Assembly (NCBI RefSeq): GCF_003633615.1
Contig: NZ_RBKU01000001.1
Coordinates: 434,001-498,000, forward strand
Direction: 5' to 3'
DNA from: Mucilaginibacter gracilis
GTDB taxonomy: Bacteria; Bacteroidota; Bacteroidia; Sphingobacteriales; Sphingobacteriaceae
Length of the DNA stretch: 64,000 bases
The notes beneath the pieces are model-generated. The model had not been told where the DNA came from. It was given only the letters and a program-made list of their open reading frames with translations, and did not search any database. The position numbers and the translations under genes were made by a program. Numbering within the stretch: position 1 is the first letter of the stretch; each line of letters begins with the position of its first letter. This document shows positions 1 to 9,454 of this stretch, piece after piece.

Positions 1-48
1 TCTTATCAGCTCTATCTCCTCAGCCGACCTATAATTAATTTTAGACAT
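1..48 (-). CDS. map: Methionine aminopeptidase type I, N-terminal fragment cut by the window edge
   Basis: Only the first 16 codons are present (MSKINYRSAEEIELIR); the gene runs off the left edge. Bacterial type I methionine aminopeptidases begin with this kind of segment, an EEIELIR-like helix ahead of the metalloprotease fold, and remove the initiator Met from new proteins. The ATG lies 7 bases after the secY stop. The order secY-map is the standard continuation of the spc operon, so position and sequence agree. No catalytic residue is inside the window. Confidence 0.85.
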   Translation of the reverse strand, partial: MSKINYRSAEEIELIR

Positions 49-55
49 TAGGCTA

Positions 56-1393
56 TTATATTGCCGGAGGCGTTGTACCTGCTGCAGTAGGGATAGCCGT
101 ACGTCCTTGTATTCTTCCGGTTTTCATCAAACCATCGTAATGACGCATCAATAAATGACTTTCTATCTGTTGCAAAGTATCTAACACAACACCTACCAAA
201 ATTATTAGTGATGTTCCACCAAAAAAGCGCGCAAACGGGCCATATACCTGGAACATAGCTGCAATAGCCGGCAATATGGCTATGATAGCTAAAAATATCG
301 AACCAGGTAAGGTAATTTTTGATATCACACCATCAATATAATCGGCAGTTGATTTACCTGGTTTAATACCTGGTATAAAGCCACCGTTCTTTTTCATATC
401 ATCAGCCATTTGGTTAGGATTAACCGTAATAGCCGTATAAAAATAAGTGAAGATGATAATCAATATCGCAAACATCAAATTATGCCCCCATGAGGTATAA
501 TCAGATAGTGCAATTAAAATACCGCTCGATGCTATCTTAGGGAAAAACTGCGATATCATTCCTGGGATAAACATTAAAGCCTGGGCAAATATAATTGGCA
601 TAACACCGGCTGCATTAACTTTTAAAGGTATGTACTGCCTAACACCACCATATTGCTTATTGCCAACTATACGTTTTGCGTACTGCACAGCAATTTTGCG
701 GGTACCCTGTACTATTAATATAGTGAACATTACAACAGCTATTAAAGCTATAATTTCAACTATAAAAGCAAATGGGCCGCCAATACCGTTAACACGGGAC
801 GAAAATTCCTTAATCAACGCATCAGGCAATTGTGCAATGATACCCACCATAATAATTAGCGATATACCGTTACCAATACCTTTATCAGTGATTTTTTCAC
901 CCAACCACATTACAAATAATGTACCTGCGGTTAATACAAATACCGATAAAATGGTAAAGTATGGCTCAGGTATTAATTTGGTGCTAACCTGTGAACTTAC
1001 ATAGCCAATGGCTTGTAAAGCAGTTATACCAATAGTTAGGTAACGCGTCCATTGGTTAAGTTTGTTACGTCCGCTTTCACCTTCCTTTTGCAATTTAGTA
1101 AAATACGGAACTGCAATACCCAATAACTGCACCACAATTGAAGCGGAAATATAAGGCATTACACCTAAGGCAAAAATAGACTCGCGCGAAAACGAACCGC
1201 CCGCAAACATGTTAAGAAGGCCCATCAGACCTTCTTTACCTTTTTGATTGGTTAGTGATGCCGGGTCAACCCCAGGCAACACCACGAATGAACCTACACG
1301 ATAAATAAGAAGAAATAAGGTTGTGTTGATAATACGCACCCTTAAATCTTCTATCTTCCAGATATTGGATAAAGTTTCGAAAAATTTCTTCAT
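56..1393 (-). CDS. secY: Protein translocase subunit SecY
   Basis: This is the 445-residue channel subunit of the SecYEG translocon in the inner membrane, which passes unfolded precursors to the periplasm and inserts membrane proteins. About ten hydrophobic segments are visible, the first near residues 20-40, followed by the plug region and the segment around FAGGSFSRESIFALGVMPYI. The cytoplasmic loop with GIKPGKSTADYID and the C-terminal helices are complete. It starts 6 bases after rplO and is followed by map, the usual spc-operon position. Length is normal for the family and no defect is seen. Confidence 0.98.
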   Translation of the reverse strand: MKKFFETLSNIWKIEDLRVRIINTTLFLLIYRVGSFVVLPGVDPASLTNQKGKEGLMGLLNMFAGGSFSRESIFALGVMPYISASIVVQLLGIAVPYFTKLQKEGESGRNKLNQWTRYLTIGITALQAIGYVSSQVSTKLIPEPYFTILSVFVLTAGTLFVMWLGEKITDKGIGNGISLIIMVGIIAQLPDALIKEFSSRVNGIGGPFAFIVEIIALIAVVMFTILIVQGTRKIAVQYAKRIVGNKQYGGVRQYIPLKVNAAGVMPIIFAQALMFIPGMISQFFPKIASSGILIALSDYTSWGHNLMFAILIIIFTYFYTAITVNPNQMADDMKKNGGFIPGIKPGKSTADYIDGVISKITLPGSIFLAIIAILPAIAAMFQVYGPFARFFGGTSLIILVGVVLDTLQQIESHLLMRHYDGLMKTGRIQGRTAIPTAAGTTPPAI

Positions 1394-1399
1394 TGAAAT

Positions 1400-1846
1400 T
1401 TATAACTTAACGATGGAACCGCCTGCTGCTTCAATTGCTTTTTGCGCAGTGGCCGAAAATGCATGTGCTGTAACTTCTAACTTAGCCTTTAATTCGCCAC
1501 GACCCAATACTTTCACTAAGTCGTTTCTCGATACCAAACCATGTTCTTTCAGGGTATCAAAATTAACTGTTGTGATGTTATATTGTTCGGCCAAACCTTG
1601 CAGAGCATCTAAGTTTACACTTACATATTCAACGCGGTTAGCGTTTTTAAAGCCCACCTTAGGCACACGGCGTTGTAATGGCATCTGGCCACCTTCAAAA
1701 CCAACTTTGGTTGAAGTACCAGAGCGTGAGCCGGCACCTTTGTGGCCGCGTGTTGATGTACCACCACGACCTGAACCGGTACCACGACCGATTCTTTTTC
1801 TATTTTTAGTAGAACCTTCTGCAGGTTTCAGATTACTTAAATTCAT
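1400..1846 (-). CDS. rplO: 50S ribosomal protein L15
   Basis: L15 (148 residues) binds 23S rRNA late in large-subunit assembly. The N-terminal third is the typical glycine/arginine-rich tail (GRGTGSGRGGTSTRGHKG), followed by the globular domain with FEGGQMPLQRRVPKVGF. It sits between rpmD (4-base gap) and secY (6-base gap), which fits translational coupling in the spc operon. Length and motifs are ordinary. Confidence 0.98.
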   Translation of the reverse strand: MNLSNLKPAEGSTKNRKRIGRGTGSGRGGTSTRGHKGAGSRSGTSTKVGFEGGQMPLQRRVPKVGFKNANRVEYVSVNLDALQGLAEQYNITTVNFDTLKEHGLVSRNDLVKVLGRGELKAKLEVTAHAFSATAQKAIEAAGGSIVKL

Positions 1847-1850
1847 AACA

Positions 1851-2030
1851 TTAAATGTTTTCTACTGCTACCAAATGATTTACTTTCCTAACCATGCCGA
1901 TGATAGCTGCATTAGCCTCAACTTCTACACTATGGTTGATCCTTTTCAAACCTAATGCTTCGATGGTTCTTTTCTGGCGCTCACTTCTATCGATCACGCT
2001 CTTAATCTGTGTTATTTTGATTTTTGCCAT
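1851..2030 (-). CDS. rpmD: 50S ribosomal protein L30 (59 residues)
   Basis: A short gene found by reading the rpsE-rplO gap. It translates from ATG at 2030 as MAKIKITQIKSVIDRSERQK and ends in VAVENI. L30 is a small alpha/beta protein of the large subunit; the KIKITQIKS opening strand and the later GLKRINHSVEV stretch are typical of it. It begins 7 bases after the rpsE stop and ends 4 bases before the rplO start, exactly where spc operons carry rpmD. A 60-codon minimum filter would miss it. Confidence 0.96.
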   Translation of the reverse strand: MAKIKITQIKSVIDRSERQKRTIEALGLKRINHSVEVEANAAIIGMVRKVNHLVAVENI

Positions 2031-2037
2031 GATCTGA

Positions 2038-2556
2038 TTATCCGTTAAATACTTTACCTAAACTAACGCCACGGTGTTGAGCTACAGTATAAGCATCGCG
2101 CATTTGCGATAATGCCGAAACTGTTGCCTTTACCACGTTGTGGGGGTTTGATGAACCTTTTGATTTTGCTAATACATTATGCACACCTGCCGATTCTAAA
2201 ACCGCACGCATCGCACCACCTGCTATAACACCGGTACCATTTGCAGCAGGCTTTAAAAATACAAAACCTCCCGAAAACTTACCTATCTGCTCATGAGGTA
2301 TAGTGTTGTTAATAATCGGAACCTTTACCAGGTTCTTCTTTGCATCATCAATACCTTTGGCAATTGCCTCGGTTACTTCTTTCGCTTTACCTAAACCGTA
2401 ACCTACTATGCCATTCTCATCTCCTACTACCACAATGGCAGAGAAACTGAAAGTACGACCACCCTTGGTTACCTTGGCTACACGTTGGATGCTAACCAAA
2501 CGATCCTTTAATTCGATCTCGCTTGATTTTACTCTTTTTATATTAATAGTTGACAT
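2038..2556 (-). CDS. rpsE: 30S ribosomal protein S5
   Basis: S5 (172 residues) takes part in decoding fidelity and lies at the mRNA entry side of the small subunit. The N-terminal double-stranded RNA-binding fold (about residues 15-80, with [19 protein letters not shown]) and the C-terminal domain ([17 protein letters not shown]) are complete. The VTKGGR loop, where spectinomycin-resistance changes occur in other bacteria, looks wild type. Encoded between rplR (12-base gap) and rpmD. Confidence 0.98.
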   Translation of the reverse strand: MSTINIKRVKSSEIELKDRLVSIQRVAKVTKGGRTFSFSAIVVVGDENGIVGYGLGKAKEVTEAIAKGIDDAKKNLVKVPIINNTIPHEQIGKFSGGFVFLKPAANGTGVIAGGAMRAVLESAGVHNVLAKSKGSSNPHNVVKATVSALSQMRDAYTVAQHRGVSLGKVFNG

Positions 2557-2568
2557 CTCTTCTTGTAA

Positions 2569-2919
2569 TTAAAAAATTAAACCACCTTCACGTGCACCTT
2601 CGGCTAACGACTTAACGCGACCATGATACAAATATCCGTTTCTATCGAAAACCACTTGCTTAATACCGGCAGCTACAGCTTTTTCGGCAACCATTTTACC
2701 TACCGCTACCGATTGGTCAGACTTGCTGCCTGTTGTAGCAAACTCTTTTGATAATGATGATGCCGATACCAGTGTTTTACCGGTTACATCGTCAATGATC
2801 TGAGCATAGATACCTTTGTTGCTTCTGTACACTGACAAGCGCGGACGCTCTGAAGAACCTGAAAGACGTTTTCTGATCCCTTTCCTAATTCTGTCTCTTC
2901 TTGATAATTTACCTGTCAT
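2569..2919 (-). CDS. rplR: 50S ribosomal protein L18
   Basis: L18 (116 residues) binds 5S rRNA together with L5 and L25, both also encoded in this window. A basic N-terminal tail ([15 protein letters not shown]) precedes the conserved [20 protein letters not shown] segment and the C-terminal [17 protein letters not shown]. Start and stop lie 5 bases after rplF and 12 before rpsE. Confidence 0.98.
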   Translation of the reverse strand: MTGKLSRRDRIRKGIRKRLSGSSERPRLSVYRSNKGIYAQIIDDVTGKTLVSASSLSKEFATTGSKSDQSVAVGKMVAEKAVAAGIKQVVFDRNGYLYHGRVKSLAEGAREGGLIF

Positions 2920-2924
2920 GACGC

Positions 2925-3482
2925 TTATTTTTTAGATGCTGATTTACCTGCTTTTCTTCTCAATATCTCGCCAACAAACTTGATACCTTTACCTTTATAA
3001 GGCTCTGGTGCACGTAACGAGCGTATTTTCGCTGCAACTTGTCCAATCAGTTGTTTATCAGTTGATTCCAGGATGATGATCGGGTTTTTACCTTTTTCAG
3101 CAGTGGTTGTAACTTTAATTTCTTTTGGTAATTCAAATACATAATGGTGAGAAAATCCCAACACTAAATCTAAAGTATTACCTACATTGGTTGCACGGTA
3201 ACCTACACCTACAAGTTCTTGTTGAATTTTGTAGCCTTCTGTTACACCAACAACCATATTATTAATTAATGCGCGGTATAAACCGTGCAATGCTTTATGA
3301 CGTTTTTGTTCCGACGGACGTTGTACTGTTAATTGTCCACCTTCCACAGCGATAGTAATATCTGTATCAACTGCCTGGAATAATTCACCTTTAGGGCCTT
3401 TTACTGTAACTACGTTATCATCAGATACGGTAACAGTAACGCCTGCCGGGATTGCGATTGGAGCTTTTCCTACTCTTGACAT
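2925..3482 (-). CDS. rplF: 50S ribosomal protein L6
   Basis: L6 (185 residues) contacts the sarcin-ricin region near the factor-binding site. Two repeated alpha/beta domains are recognisable: the N-terminal one begins [15 protein letters not shown], and the C-terminal one ends with the conserved [13 protein letters not shown] followed by a lysine-rich tail. It is 21 bases downstream of rpsH and 5 upstream of rplR. Normal length and no unusual feature. Confidence 0.98.
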   Translation of the reverse strand: MSRVGKAPIAIPAGVTVTVSDDNVVTVKGPKGELFQAVDTDITIAVEGGQLTVQRPSEQKRHKALHGLYRALINNMVVGVTEGYKIQQELVGVGYRATNVGNTLDLVLGFSHHYVFELPKEIKVTTTAEKGKNPIIILESTDKQLIGQVAAKIRSLRAPEPYKGKGIKFVGEILRRKAGKSASKK

Positions 3483-3503
3483 TTTCTTGTTCTCCTTATT
3501 TGA

Positions 3504-3902
3504 TTAATAAACGTAACACATAACCTCGCCACCAATATTTTGGGCGCGGGCCTCTTTATCACTCATAACACCTTTTGATGTTGAAACGATGGCAATGCCT
3601 AAACCGTTCAATACCCTTGGCATATTAGCAGTACCTGCATATTTACGCAAACCTGGCTTGCTGATACGTGATATGTTACGTATAGCTGATATTTTAGTTA
3701 TCGGGTGGTATTTCAAAGCTATCTTGATGATGCCTTGAGGACCATTGTCTTCAAACTTAAAGTTTGCGATGTAACCTTTATCAAAAAGCACTTTCGTGAT
3801 CTCTTTTTTAAGGTTTGATGCAGGAATTTCAACAACCCTGTGGTTGGCTTTAATAGCATTCCTTACTCGTGTAAGATAATCTGCAATTGGATCTGTATTC
3901 AT
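3504..3902 (-). CDS. rpsH: 30S ribosomal protein S8
   Basis: S8 (132 residues) binds the central domain of 16S rRNA; in E. coli it also represses translation of the spc operon. The N-terminal DPIADYLTRVRNA and C-terminal signature GLGIAIVSTSKGVMSDKEAR are clear. Unusually for this cluster it is 134 bases from the upstream rpsN, and that spacer holds a perfect 23-bp palindrome (see repeat at 3975-4029). Confidence 0.98.
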   Translation of the reverse strand: MNTDPIADYLTRVRNAIKANHRVVEIPASNLKKEITKVLFDKGYIANFKFEDNGPQGIIKIALKYHPITKISAIRNISRISKPGLRKYAGTANMPRVLNGLGIAIVSTSKGVMSDKEARAQNIGGEVMCYVY

Positions 3903-3974
3903 TATTGTTGTTTATGATGGTGGTTTCGTTCCGGCACATCCGGCCGACCTTCCATCGGTTAATATTCAATTCAA

Positions 3975-4029
3975 AATTCAAAAGTAAAAATTCAAAAAAC
4001 CAAAGCTTTTGAATTTTTACTTTTGAATT
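3975..4029. repeat. Perfect 23-bp inverted repeat in the rpsN-rpsH spacer
   Basis: The arms 3975-3997 and 4007-4029 are exact reverse complements around a 9-base loop. The arms are built from AAAAGT and AATTC words and are almost pure A+T. No T-run follows the hairpin in the transcribed (minus) direction, so it is not a classical terminator. It lies inside an operon that must be read through. Possible roles are an RNA processing or stability stem, or a mobile or simple-sequence palindrome. Confidence 0.9.
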
Positions 4030-4036
4030 CTCTTTT

Positions 4037-4306
4037 TTACCAGCTAGCTTTCTTTACTCCCGGAATTTTACCGGCTAAAGCCATTTCGCGGAATGTAACA
4101 CGCGAAATACCAAACTGGCGCATATAACCACGCGGACGGCCGGTTAATTTGCAACGGTTGTGCAACTTTACCGGAGATGCTGCTTTTGGCAACTTGTCCA
4201 GGCCTATAAAATCACCAGCGGCTTTTAAAGCTGCTCTTTTTTCAGCGTATTTAGCTACTATTCTGGCACGTTTAACTTCACGTGCTTTTACACCTTCTTT
4301 AGCCAT
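4037..4306 (-). CDS. rpsN: 30S ribosomal protein S14, zinc-free type
   Basis: S14 (89 residues from the ATG at 4306, [20 protein letters not shown]). A longer reading from 4342 would add 12 residues inside rplE and is not homologous, so the internal ATG is chosen; it overlaps the last 8 bases of rplE (ATGGCTAA). The C-terminal half has the family signature [16 protein letters not shown]. The four cysteines of the zinc-ribbon form are absent, so this is the longer zinc-independent form. No second S14 copy is in the window. Confidence 0.97.
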   Translation of the reverse strand: MAKEGVKAREVKRARIVAKYAEKRAALKAAGDFIGLDKLPKAASPVKLHNRCKLTGRPRGYMRQFGISRVTFREMALAGKIPGVKKASW

Positions 4307-4868
4307 TGTTGGTTGGAGTTTGATTTTTAAATGGTAAACCAAATTGTTTAAGCAATTCTAATGCTTCAACATCATTTTGAGCCGAGGTTACAAAAGTAAT
4401 ATCCATACCCATAATCTTGTTGATTTTGTCAATGTTGATTTCGGGGAATATAATTTGCTCAGTAATACCTAAAGTATAGTTACCACGGCCATCAAAACCT
4501 TTATCATTAATACCCTTGAAATCGCGGATACGTGGCAACGCCACAGCAATCAAACGATCCAAAAATTCATACATATTGTTATCACGTAAAGTAACACGTA
4601 CACCAACCGGCATATTTTTACGTAACTTAAAGTTTGATATATCTTTTTTAGATTTTGATGCAACTGCCTGCTGGCCTGTAATGGTTGTCATTTCGTTAAT
4701 GGCAACATCAATCAGCTTTTTATCAGTAGTAGCAGCACCAACACCCTGGTTGATAGCAATTTTTTCCAGTTTAGGAACCTGCATTACGCTCTTGTACTGA
4801 AATTTTTCTTTCATTGCAGTACGGATCTCGTCCTTGTATTTCGATTTTAATCTTGGTACGTAAGTCAT
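4299..4868 (-). CDS. rplE: 50S ribosomal protein L5
   Basis: L5 (189 residues) binds 5S rRNA and forms a bridge to the small subunit. It opens [20 protein letters not shown] and contains the conserved [20 protein letters not shown] loop and [12 protein letters not shown]. Its stop overlaps the rpsN start by 8 bases and its ATG shares one base with the rplX stop (TAATG), so both junctions look translationally coupled. Confidence 0.98.
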   Translation of the reverse strand: MTYVPRLKSKYKDEIRTAMKEKFQYKSVMQVPKLEKIAINQGVGAATTDKKLIDVAINEMTTITGQQAVASKSKKDISNFKLRKNMPVGVRVTLRDNNMYEFLDRLIAVALPRIRDFKGINDKGFDGRGNYTLGITEQIIFPEINIDKINKIMGMDITFVTSAQNDVEALELLKQFGLPFKNQTPTNNG

Positions 4869-5209
4869 TACTTAATTTCCTCCCCTGATATTTTTGCTAC
4901 TCTAACCAATTTACCGTCAGCATTCTTTATCCTTCCAACGCGAGTAGGTTTTCCCGATTTCGGGTCAACCAACATTACGTTAGATATATGTAAAGCTGCT
5001 TCTTGTTTAATAATACCACCATTAGGGCTGGCAGCATTAGGTTTAGTATGTTTTGATACCATATTAGCACCTTCAACCAAAACGCGGCTTTTTGATACCA
5101 ATACTTCTATAACTTTTCCTTGTGAACCTTTTGAATCTCCGGCAATAACCTTAACAAGGTCACCCTTTTTGATCTTCAATTTCGGTTGCGTATTTTTCTT
5201 TCTTTCCAT
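4868..5209 (-). CDS. rplX: 50S ribosomal protein L24
   Basis: L24 (113 residues) is an early assembly protein near the exit tunnel. The KOW motif is visible at about residues 15-40 ([20 protein letters not shown]), followed by the conserved [18 protein letters not shown]. Stop and rplE start share one base. Length is typical. Confidence 0.98.
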   Translation of the reverse strand: MERKKNTQPKLKIKKGDLVKVIAGDSKGSQGKVIEVLVSKSRVLVEGANMVSKHTKPNAASPNGGIIKQEAALHISNVMLVDPKSGKPTRVGRIKNADGKLVRVAKISGEEIK

Positions 5210-5210
5210 T

Positions 5211-5579
5211 TTACAATACCTCCGGTGCTAATGATACAATTTTCATGAATTGTTTTTCACGCAACTCTCTTGCAACTGGTCCAAAAATACGGGTACCTCT
5301 CGGTTCGTCCTGGTTGTTTAACAAAACGGCTGCGTTATCGTCGAAACGAATATATGAACCATCCTTCCTGCGGATCTCTTTCTTGGTTCTAACTACTACG
5401 GCTTTAGATACTGTACCTTTTTTAATATTGCCAGAAGGTATAGCACTCTTTACGGTAACAACAATTTTATCGCCAATTGAGGCGTATCTTTTTCCTGTTC
5501 CGCCTAATACACGGATAACTAAAACTTCTTTAGCTCCGCTGTTATCGGCAACATTTAATCTCGATTCCTGTTGTACCAT
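5211..5579 (-). CDS. rplN: 50S ribosomal protein L14
   Basis: L14 (122 residues) lies at the subunit interface close to L19. The family signature is intact: [18 protein letters not shown] near the N terminus and [20 protein letters not shown] at the C terminus. One base separates it from both rpsQ upstream and rplX downstream. Confidence 0.98.
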   Translation of the reverse strand: MVQQESRLNVADNSGAKEVLVIRVLGGTGKRYASIGDKIVVTVKSAIPSGNIKKGTVSKAVVVRTKKEIRRKDGSYIRFDDNAAVLLNNQDEPRGTRIFGPVARELREKQFMKIVSLAPEVL

Positions 5580-5580
5580 C

Positions 5581-5835
5581 TTATTTAGCCCTTTCTAAAA
5601 TTTGTACTAATCTCCAGTTTTTGCTCTTGCTCAACGGACGGGTTTCCATAATCAATACGGTATCGCCAATACCACAGGTATTAGTCTCGTCATGAGCCAT
5701 AAATTTGGTAGTTTTCTTCACAAACTTACCATAGATGGGGTGCTTCACCTTCCGTTCAACAGCTACAACGATGGATTTTTCCATCTTATTGCTAACTACC
5801 AAACCGGTACGTGTTTTTCTTAAATTTCTTTCCAT
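5581..5835 (-). CDS. rpsQ: 30S ribosomal protein S17
   Basis: S17 (84 residues) is an OB-fold primary 16S rRNA binder. It starts [20 protein letters not shown] and has the typical strand segment [19 protein letters not shown] and [20 protein letters not shown]. It lies 14 bases after rpmC and 1 base before rplN. Confidence 0.98.
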   Translation of the reverse strand: MERNLRKTRTGLVVSNKMEKSIVVAVERKVKHPIYGKFVKKTTKFMAHDETNTCGIGDTVLIMETRPLSKSKNWRLVQILERAK

Positions 5836-5849
5836 TTCAATTCTAAAAA

Positions 5850-6059
5850 TTAATTCTTTTCAGAAGCAGACGCCGCTTTGCGCTTGGTTAATTCAGTATT
5901 TAAACGAGCAATATCCTTTCTTACTTTGGTAATACGGGTAGGGTTTTCAATTGCCGAAACCGCATGCGCAAATTTTAATTTGGTTATGTTGGCTCTTTCT
6001 TCCCCGATCCTCGCAGTAAGTTCTTCGGTTGATAGCTCTAAAATTTCTGAGTTCTTCAT
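5850..6059 (-). CDS. rpmC: 50S ribosomal protein L29
   Basis: L29 (69 residues) is a two-helix protein at the tunnel exit next to L23. It begins [20 protein letters not shown] and has the [20 protein letters not shown] turn typical of the family. Its upstream spacer to rplP is 83 bases, longer than most junctions in this cluster, and contains only a short 6-bp inverted repeat (AGTTGC/GCAACT). Confidence 0.97.
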   Translation of the reverse strand: MKNSEILELSTEELTARIGEERANITKLKFAHAVSAIENPTRITKVRKDIARLNTELTKRKAASASEKN

Positions 6060-6142
6060 TTTCTTGTTAATTATATGTTATGATTGCCAAGTTGCGTTAG
6101 TCTACTGATAAGAGGCAACTCCCAATTGATAACCTGTTTTTG

Positions 6143-6565
6143 TTATTCTTCTACGTAATCCCTACGTAACACAAATTTTGTTTGCACCGGTAATTTTGCT
6201 GCTGCAAGGCGCAAAGCCTCTTTAGCAGTTTCCAAAGGCACACCTTCGGCTTCGAAGATGATGCGGCCTGGTCTAACCACTGCTACCCAATATTCAGGAG
6301 CACCTTTACCTTTACCCATACGTACCTCTGCTGGTTTTTTAGTAACCGGCTTGTCTGGAAATATACGTATCCATACCTGGCCTTCACGTTTCATGAAACG
6401 TGTTACAGCGATACGGGCAGCCTCGATTTGACGACTGGTTATCCAGGCGGCTTCGAGTGATTTGATACCGAATGAACCGAATGATAGCTCTGCACCACGA
6501 CTGGCCAGGCCATTCATTCTGCCTTTTTGCATCTTTCTGAACTTCGTTCTTTTTGGCTGTAGCAT
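6143..6565 (-). CDS. rplP: 50S ribosomal protein L16
   Basis: L16 (140 residues) helps position the aminoacyl end of tRNA in the large subunit. It starts [20 protein letters not shown]; the conserved [20 protein letters not shown] loop is present. The gene is separated from rpsC by 157 bases with an imperfect palindrome, one of only a few long gaps in the operon. Confidence 0.98.
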   Translation of the reverse strand: MLQPKRTKFRKMQKGRMNGLASRGAELSFGSFGIKSLEAAWITSRQIEAARIAVTRFMKREGQVWIRIFPDKPVTKKPAEVRMGKGKGAPEYWVAVVRPGRIIFEAEGVPLETAKEALRLAAAKLPVQTKFVLRRDYVEE

Positions 6566-6579
6566 TTTTTTTTAGTATT

Positions 6580-6700
6580 GAGATATGGGATTTTAGATTT
6601 GAGATATTAATCTCGCCCTCTATAGTCCCGTATCTTGTTATTTATTGTTAATCGTAGTTTTAAAAGCGGATCAGAAATGTTTTCCAAAATCTGATATCTC
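6580..6700. repeat. Imperfect inverted repeat in the rpsC-rplP spacer
   Basis: The left arm 6580-6597 (GAGATATGGGATTTTAGA) and the right arm 6683-6700, read as its reverse complement (GAGATATCAGATTTTGGA), agree at 15 of 18 positions. The arms are about 85 bases apart within the 157-base spacer. It belongs with the other palindromic spacers in this window, although its sequence words differ. No T-run marks it as a terminator. Confidence 0.7.
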
Positions 6701-6722
6701 ACGTCTAATATCTACCTAAATA

Positions 6723-7628
6723 TTATCTCTTTCCGGCCGGGCGGCTTCCACCTGCACCTTGACCGCCTGGGCGATTACCTCCGCCTTGACCACCTGGACG
6801 ATTACCTCCGCCTTGGCCACCCGGACGGCTGTTACCGCCACCTTGACCACCGCGTCTGTCATTACCTGGGCCGCCTGCACGACGCTCACCACCACCTCTT
6901 CTATCATTTCCACCACGGTCGCCGTATGCTGCTGCACCTTCTGGCCTGCCGCCTTTACCGCTGCTGCTGCTTGTACCACCAATGTTTGGAGATAAATCGC
7001 GTTTGCCGTAAACTTCGCCTTTGCAAATCCAAACCTTTACACCTATTTTACCATAGGTAGTTAAAGCCTCGGCTAAAGCATAGTCAATGTCTGCACGGAA
7101 AGTGTGCAAAGGAATTCTTCCTTCTTTATATTGCTCGCTACGTGCCATTTCAGCACCGCCTAAACGGCCAGATGTCATGATCTTGATTCCTTCAGCACCC
7201 ATTCTCATGGTTGAAGCAATTGTAGTTTTCATGGCACGACGGAATGATATACGTGCTTCAAGTTGTTTAGCTATACCTTCTGCTACTAATTGTGCATCAA
7301 GCTCAGGGCGTTTAATTTCGAAGATGTTAATTTGAACGTCCTTTTTAGTCAGTTTCTTTAACTCTTCTTTAATTTTATCAACCTCTGCGCCACCTTTACC
7401 AATTACAATACCCGGGCGGGCAGTGTGTATAGTTACGGTGATGCGTTTTAAAGTACGCTCAATAACCACTTTTGATACACCGCCTTTAGCGATACGTACC
7501 GAAATATATTTGCGGATCTTTTCGTCTTCAACTAATTTATCGGAGTAGTTGTTGCCACCGAACCAGTTAGAATCCCAACCTCTGATGATTCCTAAACGGT
7601 TACCTATTGGATGTGCTTTTTGTCCCAT
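6723..7628 (-). CDS. rpsC: 30S ribosomal protein S3 with long Gly/Arg-rich C-terminal extension
   Basis: S3 (301 residues) lines the mRNA entry channel. Residues 1-211 are canonical: [20 protein letters not shown], a KH domain with the GxxG loop [10 protein letters not shown] (71-80), and the C-terminal S3 domain through [14 protein letters not shown] to GEVYGKRDL. Residues 212-301 are an extra low-complexity tail of G, R, N, Q, D and P with near-repeats of GGQGGGNRP. The usual bacterial protein ends around 210-240 residues. The tail is basic and likely disordered; similar tails occur in related Bacteroidota as far as I recall. A second reading frame open over the tail (6716-6982) is a by-product of the repeats. 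Confidence 0.97.
   Translation of the reverse strand: MGQKAHPIGNRLGIIRGWDSNWFGGNNYSDKLVEDEKIRKYISVRIAKGGVSKVVIERTLKRITVTIHTARPGIVIGKGGAEVDKIKEELKKLTKKDVQINIFEIKRPELDAQLVAEGIAKQLEARISFRRAMKTTIASTMRMGAEGIKIMTSGRLGGAEMARSEQYKEGRIPLHTFRADIDYALAEALTTYGKIGVKVWICKGEVYGKRDLSPNIGGTSSSSGKGGRPEGAAAYGDRGGNDRRGGGERRAGGPGNDRRGGQGGGNSRPGGQGGGNRPGGQGGGNRPGGQGAGGSRPAGKR
6756..6853. repeat. In-frame short tandem repeats at the 3' end of rpsC
   Basis: The coding strand repeats a unit close to 27 bases encoding GGQGGGNRP about four times, with synonymous drift between copies, so it is an imperfect coding tandem repeat. Copy number could change by slippage without breaking the frame. The effect would be confined to the disordered tail of S3. 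Confidence 0.8.
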
Positions 7629-7634
7629 TTTAAA

Positions 7635-8063
7635 TTAGTTGTTATCGTTTTTACTGTCAACAATTAGGGTAACGTGGTTTGAACGTTTCCTGATACGGTA
7701 TCCTCTTCCTTGCGGAGCAGGGCGTAATCTTTTTAATTGACGGCCACCACCTACAGAGATTTCTTTTACAAATAAACCGCTGTCTTCAACGCGTTTACCT
7801 TCGTTTTTAGCTTCCCAGTTTTTTATGGCTGATAATAATAATTTCTCAACCCTGATAGCAGCTTCTTTGTTGGTATACTTTAATATGTATAAAGCTTTCT
7901 CTACTTTTTCGCCGCGGATCAAATCAACCACCAAACGCATTTTGCGTGGTGAAGTTGGGCAGTCTTGTAATTTAGCTATAGAAGCACCTCCAGTAAGTGC
8001 CTTCGCAGCTTCCTTTTGTTGTCTAACTAAGACTGATTTTTTAATTTTAGTTGTTGCTTCCAT
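7635..8063 (-). CDS. rplV: 50S ribosomal protein L22
   Basis: L22 (142 residues) contributes its beta-hairpin to the peptide exit tunnel. The family core begins at about residue 30 ([20 protein letters not shown]), and the hairpin and C-terminal [18 protein letters not shown] are present. The first 30 residues ([22 protein letters not shown]) are an N-terminal extension relative to the E. coli protein. It ends 6 bases before rpsC. Confidence 0.98.
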   Translation of the reverse strand: MEATTKIKKSVLVRQQKEAAKALTGGASIAKLQDCPTSPRKMRLVVDLIRGEKVEKALYILKYTNKEAAIRVEKLLLSAIKNWEAKNEGKRVEDSGLFVKEISVGGGRQLKRLRPAPQGRGYRIRKRSNHVTLIVDSKNDNN

Positions 8064-8066
8064 GCC

Positions 8067-8333
8067 TTATTTTTTCTTTTCTGCGTGACCACGGAATGTA
8101 CGGGTTGGAGCAAATTCTCCCAACTTGTGTCCAACCATGTTTTCTGTTACATACACCGGTATAAACTTGTTACCATTGTGTACTGCGAACGTATGACCAA
8201 CGAAATCAGGAGATATCATGGAACGACGCGACCAGGTTTTAACTACCGATTTTTTGCTTGTATCATTCAAGGTCAGAACTTTTCTTTCCAGGTTATGATC
8301 AATATAAGGTCCTTTTTTAATTGAACGTGCCAT
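8067..8333 (-). CDS. rpsS: 30S ribosomal protein S19
   Basis: S19 (88 residues) sits in the head of the small subunit with S13. It starts [20 protein letters not shown] and has the signature [20 protein letters not shown] and [15 protein letters not shown]. Its ATG shares one base with the rplB stop, so the two are probably translationally coupled. Confidence 0.98.
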   Translation of the reverse strand: MARSIKKGPYIDHNLERKVLTLNDTSKKSVVKTWSRRSMISPDFVGHTFAVHNGNKFIPVYVTENMVGHKLGEFAPTRTFRGHAEKKK

Positions 8334-9157
8334 TATTTCTTCCTTCTTTCAATGATATAACGATCAGATGATTTCTTTTTGTCGCGGGTTTTAAAGCCTT
8401 TAGCTAATAAACCTTTGCGTGAGCGTGGGTGACCACCTGAGGCTCTACCCTCACCACCACCCATAGGGTGATCTACCGGGTTCATGGCTACACCACGAAC
8501 TCTTGGACGACGACCTAACCAGCGTTTACGGCCAGCTTTACCTAACACTTCGTTTGCTTTGTCTCCGTTAGAAACTGTACCGATAGTTGCCATACAAGTA
8601 AGCAATATCATACGGGTTTCGCCCGAAGGCAATTTGATAATGGCATATTTACCATCACGAGCCGATAGCTGTGCGTAAGTACCTGCCGAACGGGCAATAG
8701 TACCACCTTGGCCTGGGTTCAACTCAATGTTGTGGATGATAGAACCTAAGGGGATGTTTTTTAGCGGAAGGCTGTTACCAACTTCTGGAGCTGATTTTTC
8801 GCCCGATACTACAACTTGCCCTACAGTTAGTCCTTCCGGAGCTATCATGTAACGTTTTTCGCCATCAACATAATGCAATAATGCAATACGTGCCGAACGG
8901 TTTGGATCGTACTCGATAGTTGCAACCTTTGCAGGGATATCAAACTTATCGCGTTTAAAATCGATCAACCTATATGATTGTTTGTGGCCACCACCAAGGT
9001 AGCGCATGGTCATTTTACCATCGTGGTTACGACCGCCTGATCTTTTGTGAGACATCACCAACGTTTTTTCAGGAACGTTTGTTGTGATATCCGAGTTATC
9101 GGCACCTACCCTGAAACGGGTACCGGGAGTAACCGGTTTAAATCTTTTAACTGCCAT
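8333..9157 (-). CDS. rplB: 50S ribosomal protein L2
   Basis: L2 (274 residues) is needed for subunit association and the peptidyl transferase region. The conserved histidine-containing C-terminal loop [20 protein letters not shown] is intact, including the His that corresponds to the well-studied His229 of E. coli. The N-terminal RNA-binding OB-fold ([20 protein letters not shown]) is complete. It lies between rplW (4-base gap) and rpsS. Confidence 0.98.
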   Translation of the reverse strand: MAVKRFKPVTPGTRFRVGADNSDITTNVPEKTLVMSHKRSGGRNHDGKMTMRYLGGGHKQSYRLIDFKRDKFDIPAKVATIEYDPNRSARIALLHYVDGEKRYMIAPEGLTVGQVVVSGEKSAPEVGNSLPLKNIPLGSIIHNIELNPGQGGTIARSAGTYAQLSARDGKYAIIKLPSGETRMILLTCMATIGTVSNGDKANEVLGKAGRKRWLGRRPRVRGVAMNPVDHPMGGGEGRASGGHPRSRKGLLAKGFKTRDKKKSSDRYIIERRKK

Positions 9158-9161
9158 CTCT

Positions 9162-9452
9162 TTATATTGTGCTATAAAAATCTATCGTTTCACCATCTTT
9201 TAAAGTGATGATCGCTTTTTTATACTTTGCAGCACGGCCACTAACGGCACCTGCTTTAGTATTACGACTTTTCAACTTTCCAACATAGCGCATGGTGTTT
9301 ACTGCAACTATATTAATACCATACATGGTCTCAATTGCTCCTTTTATCTGGATCTTGTTAGCTCTGGGGTCTACTATAAAAGCATAACGGTTAAGCTTCT
9401 CAGTTAATTGAGATATCTTTTCTGTAAGTAAGGGTTTCTTTAATACTTCCAT
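9162..9452 (-). CDS. rplW: 50S ribosomal protein L23
   Basis: L23 (96 residues) forms the docking site for trigger factor and SRP at the tunnel exit. It starts [20 protein letters not shown] and has the [20 protein letters not shown] segment typical of the family. It lies 2 bases after rplD. Length matches the bacterial form. Confidence 0.97.
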   Translation of the reverse strand: MEVLKKPLLTEKISQLTEKLNRYAFIVDPRANKIQIKGAIETMYGINIVAVNTMRYVGKLKSRNTKAGAVSGRAAKYKKAIITLKDGETIDFYSTI

Positions 9453-9454
9453 GA

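Noticed and set aside
1323..1955. A 210-codon plus-strand frame opposite rplO and rpmD
   Set aside because: It is antisense to three well-supported genes (secY end, rplO, rpmD), and its translation resembles no protein.
6716..6982. An 88-codon open frame overlapping the 3' end of rpsC (A/V/Q-rich translation)
   Set aside because: It is the shifted frame of the Gly/Arg repeat tail of S3. Repeats without stops produce such frames, and rpsC is clearly the real gene.
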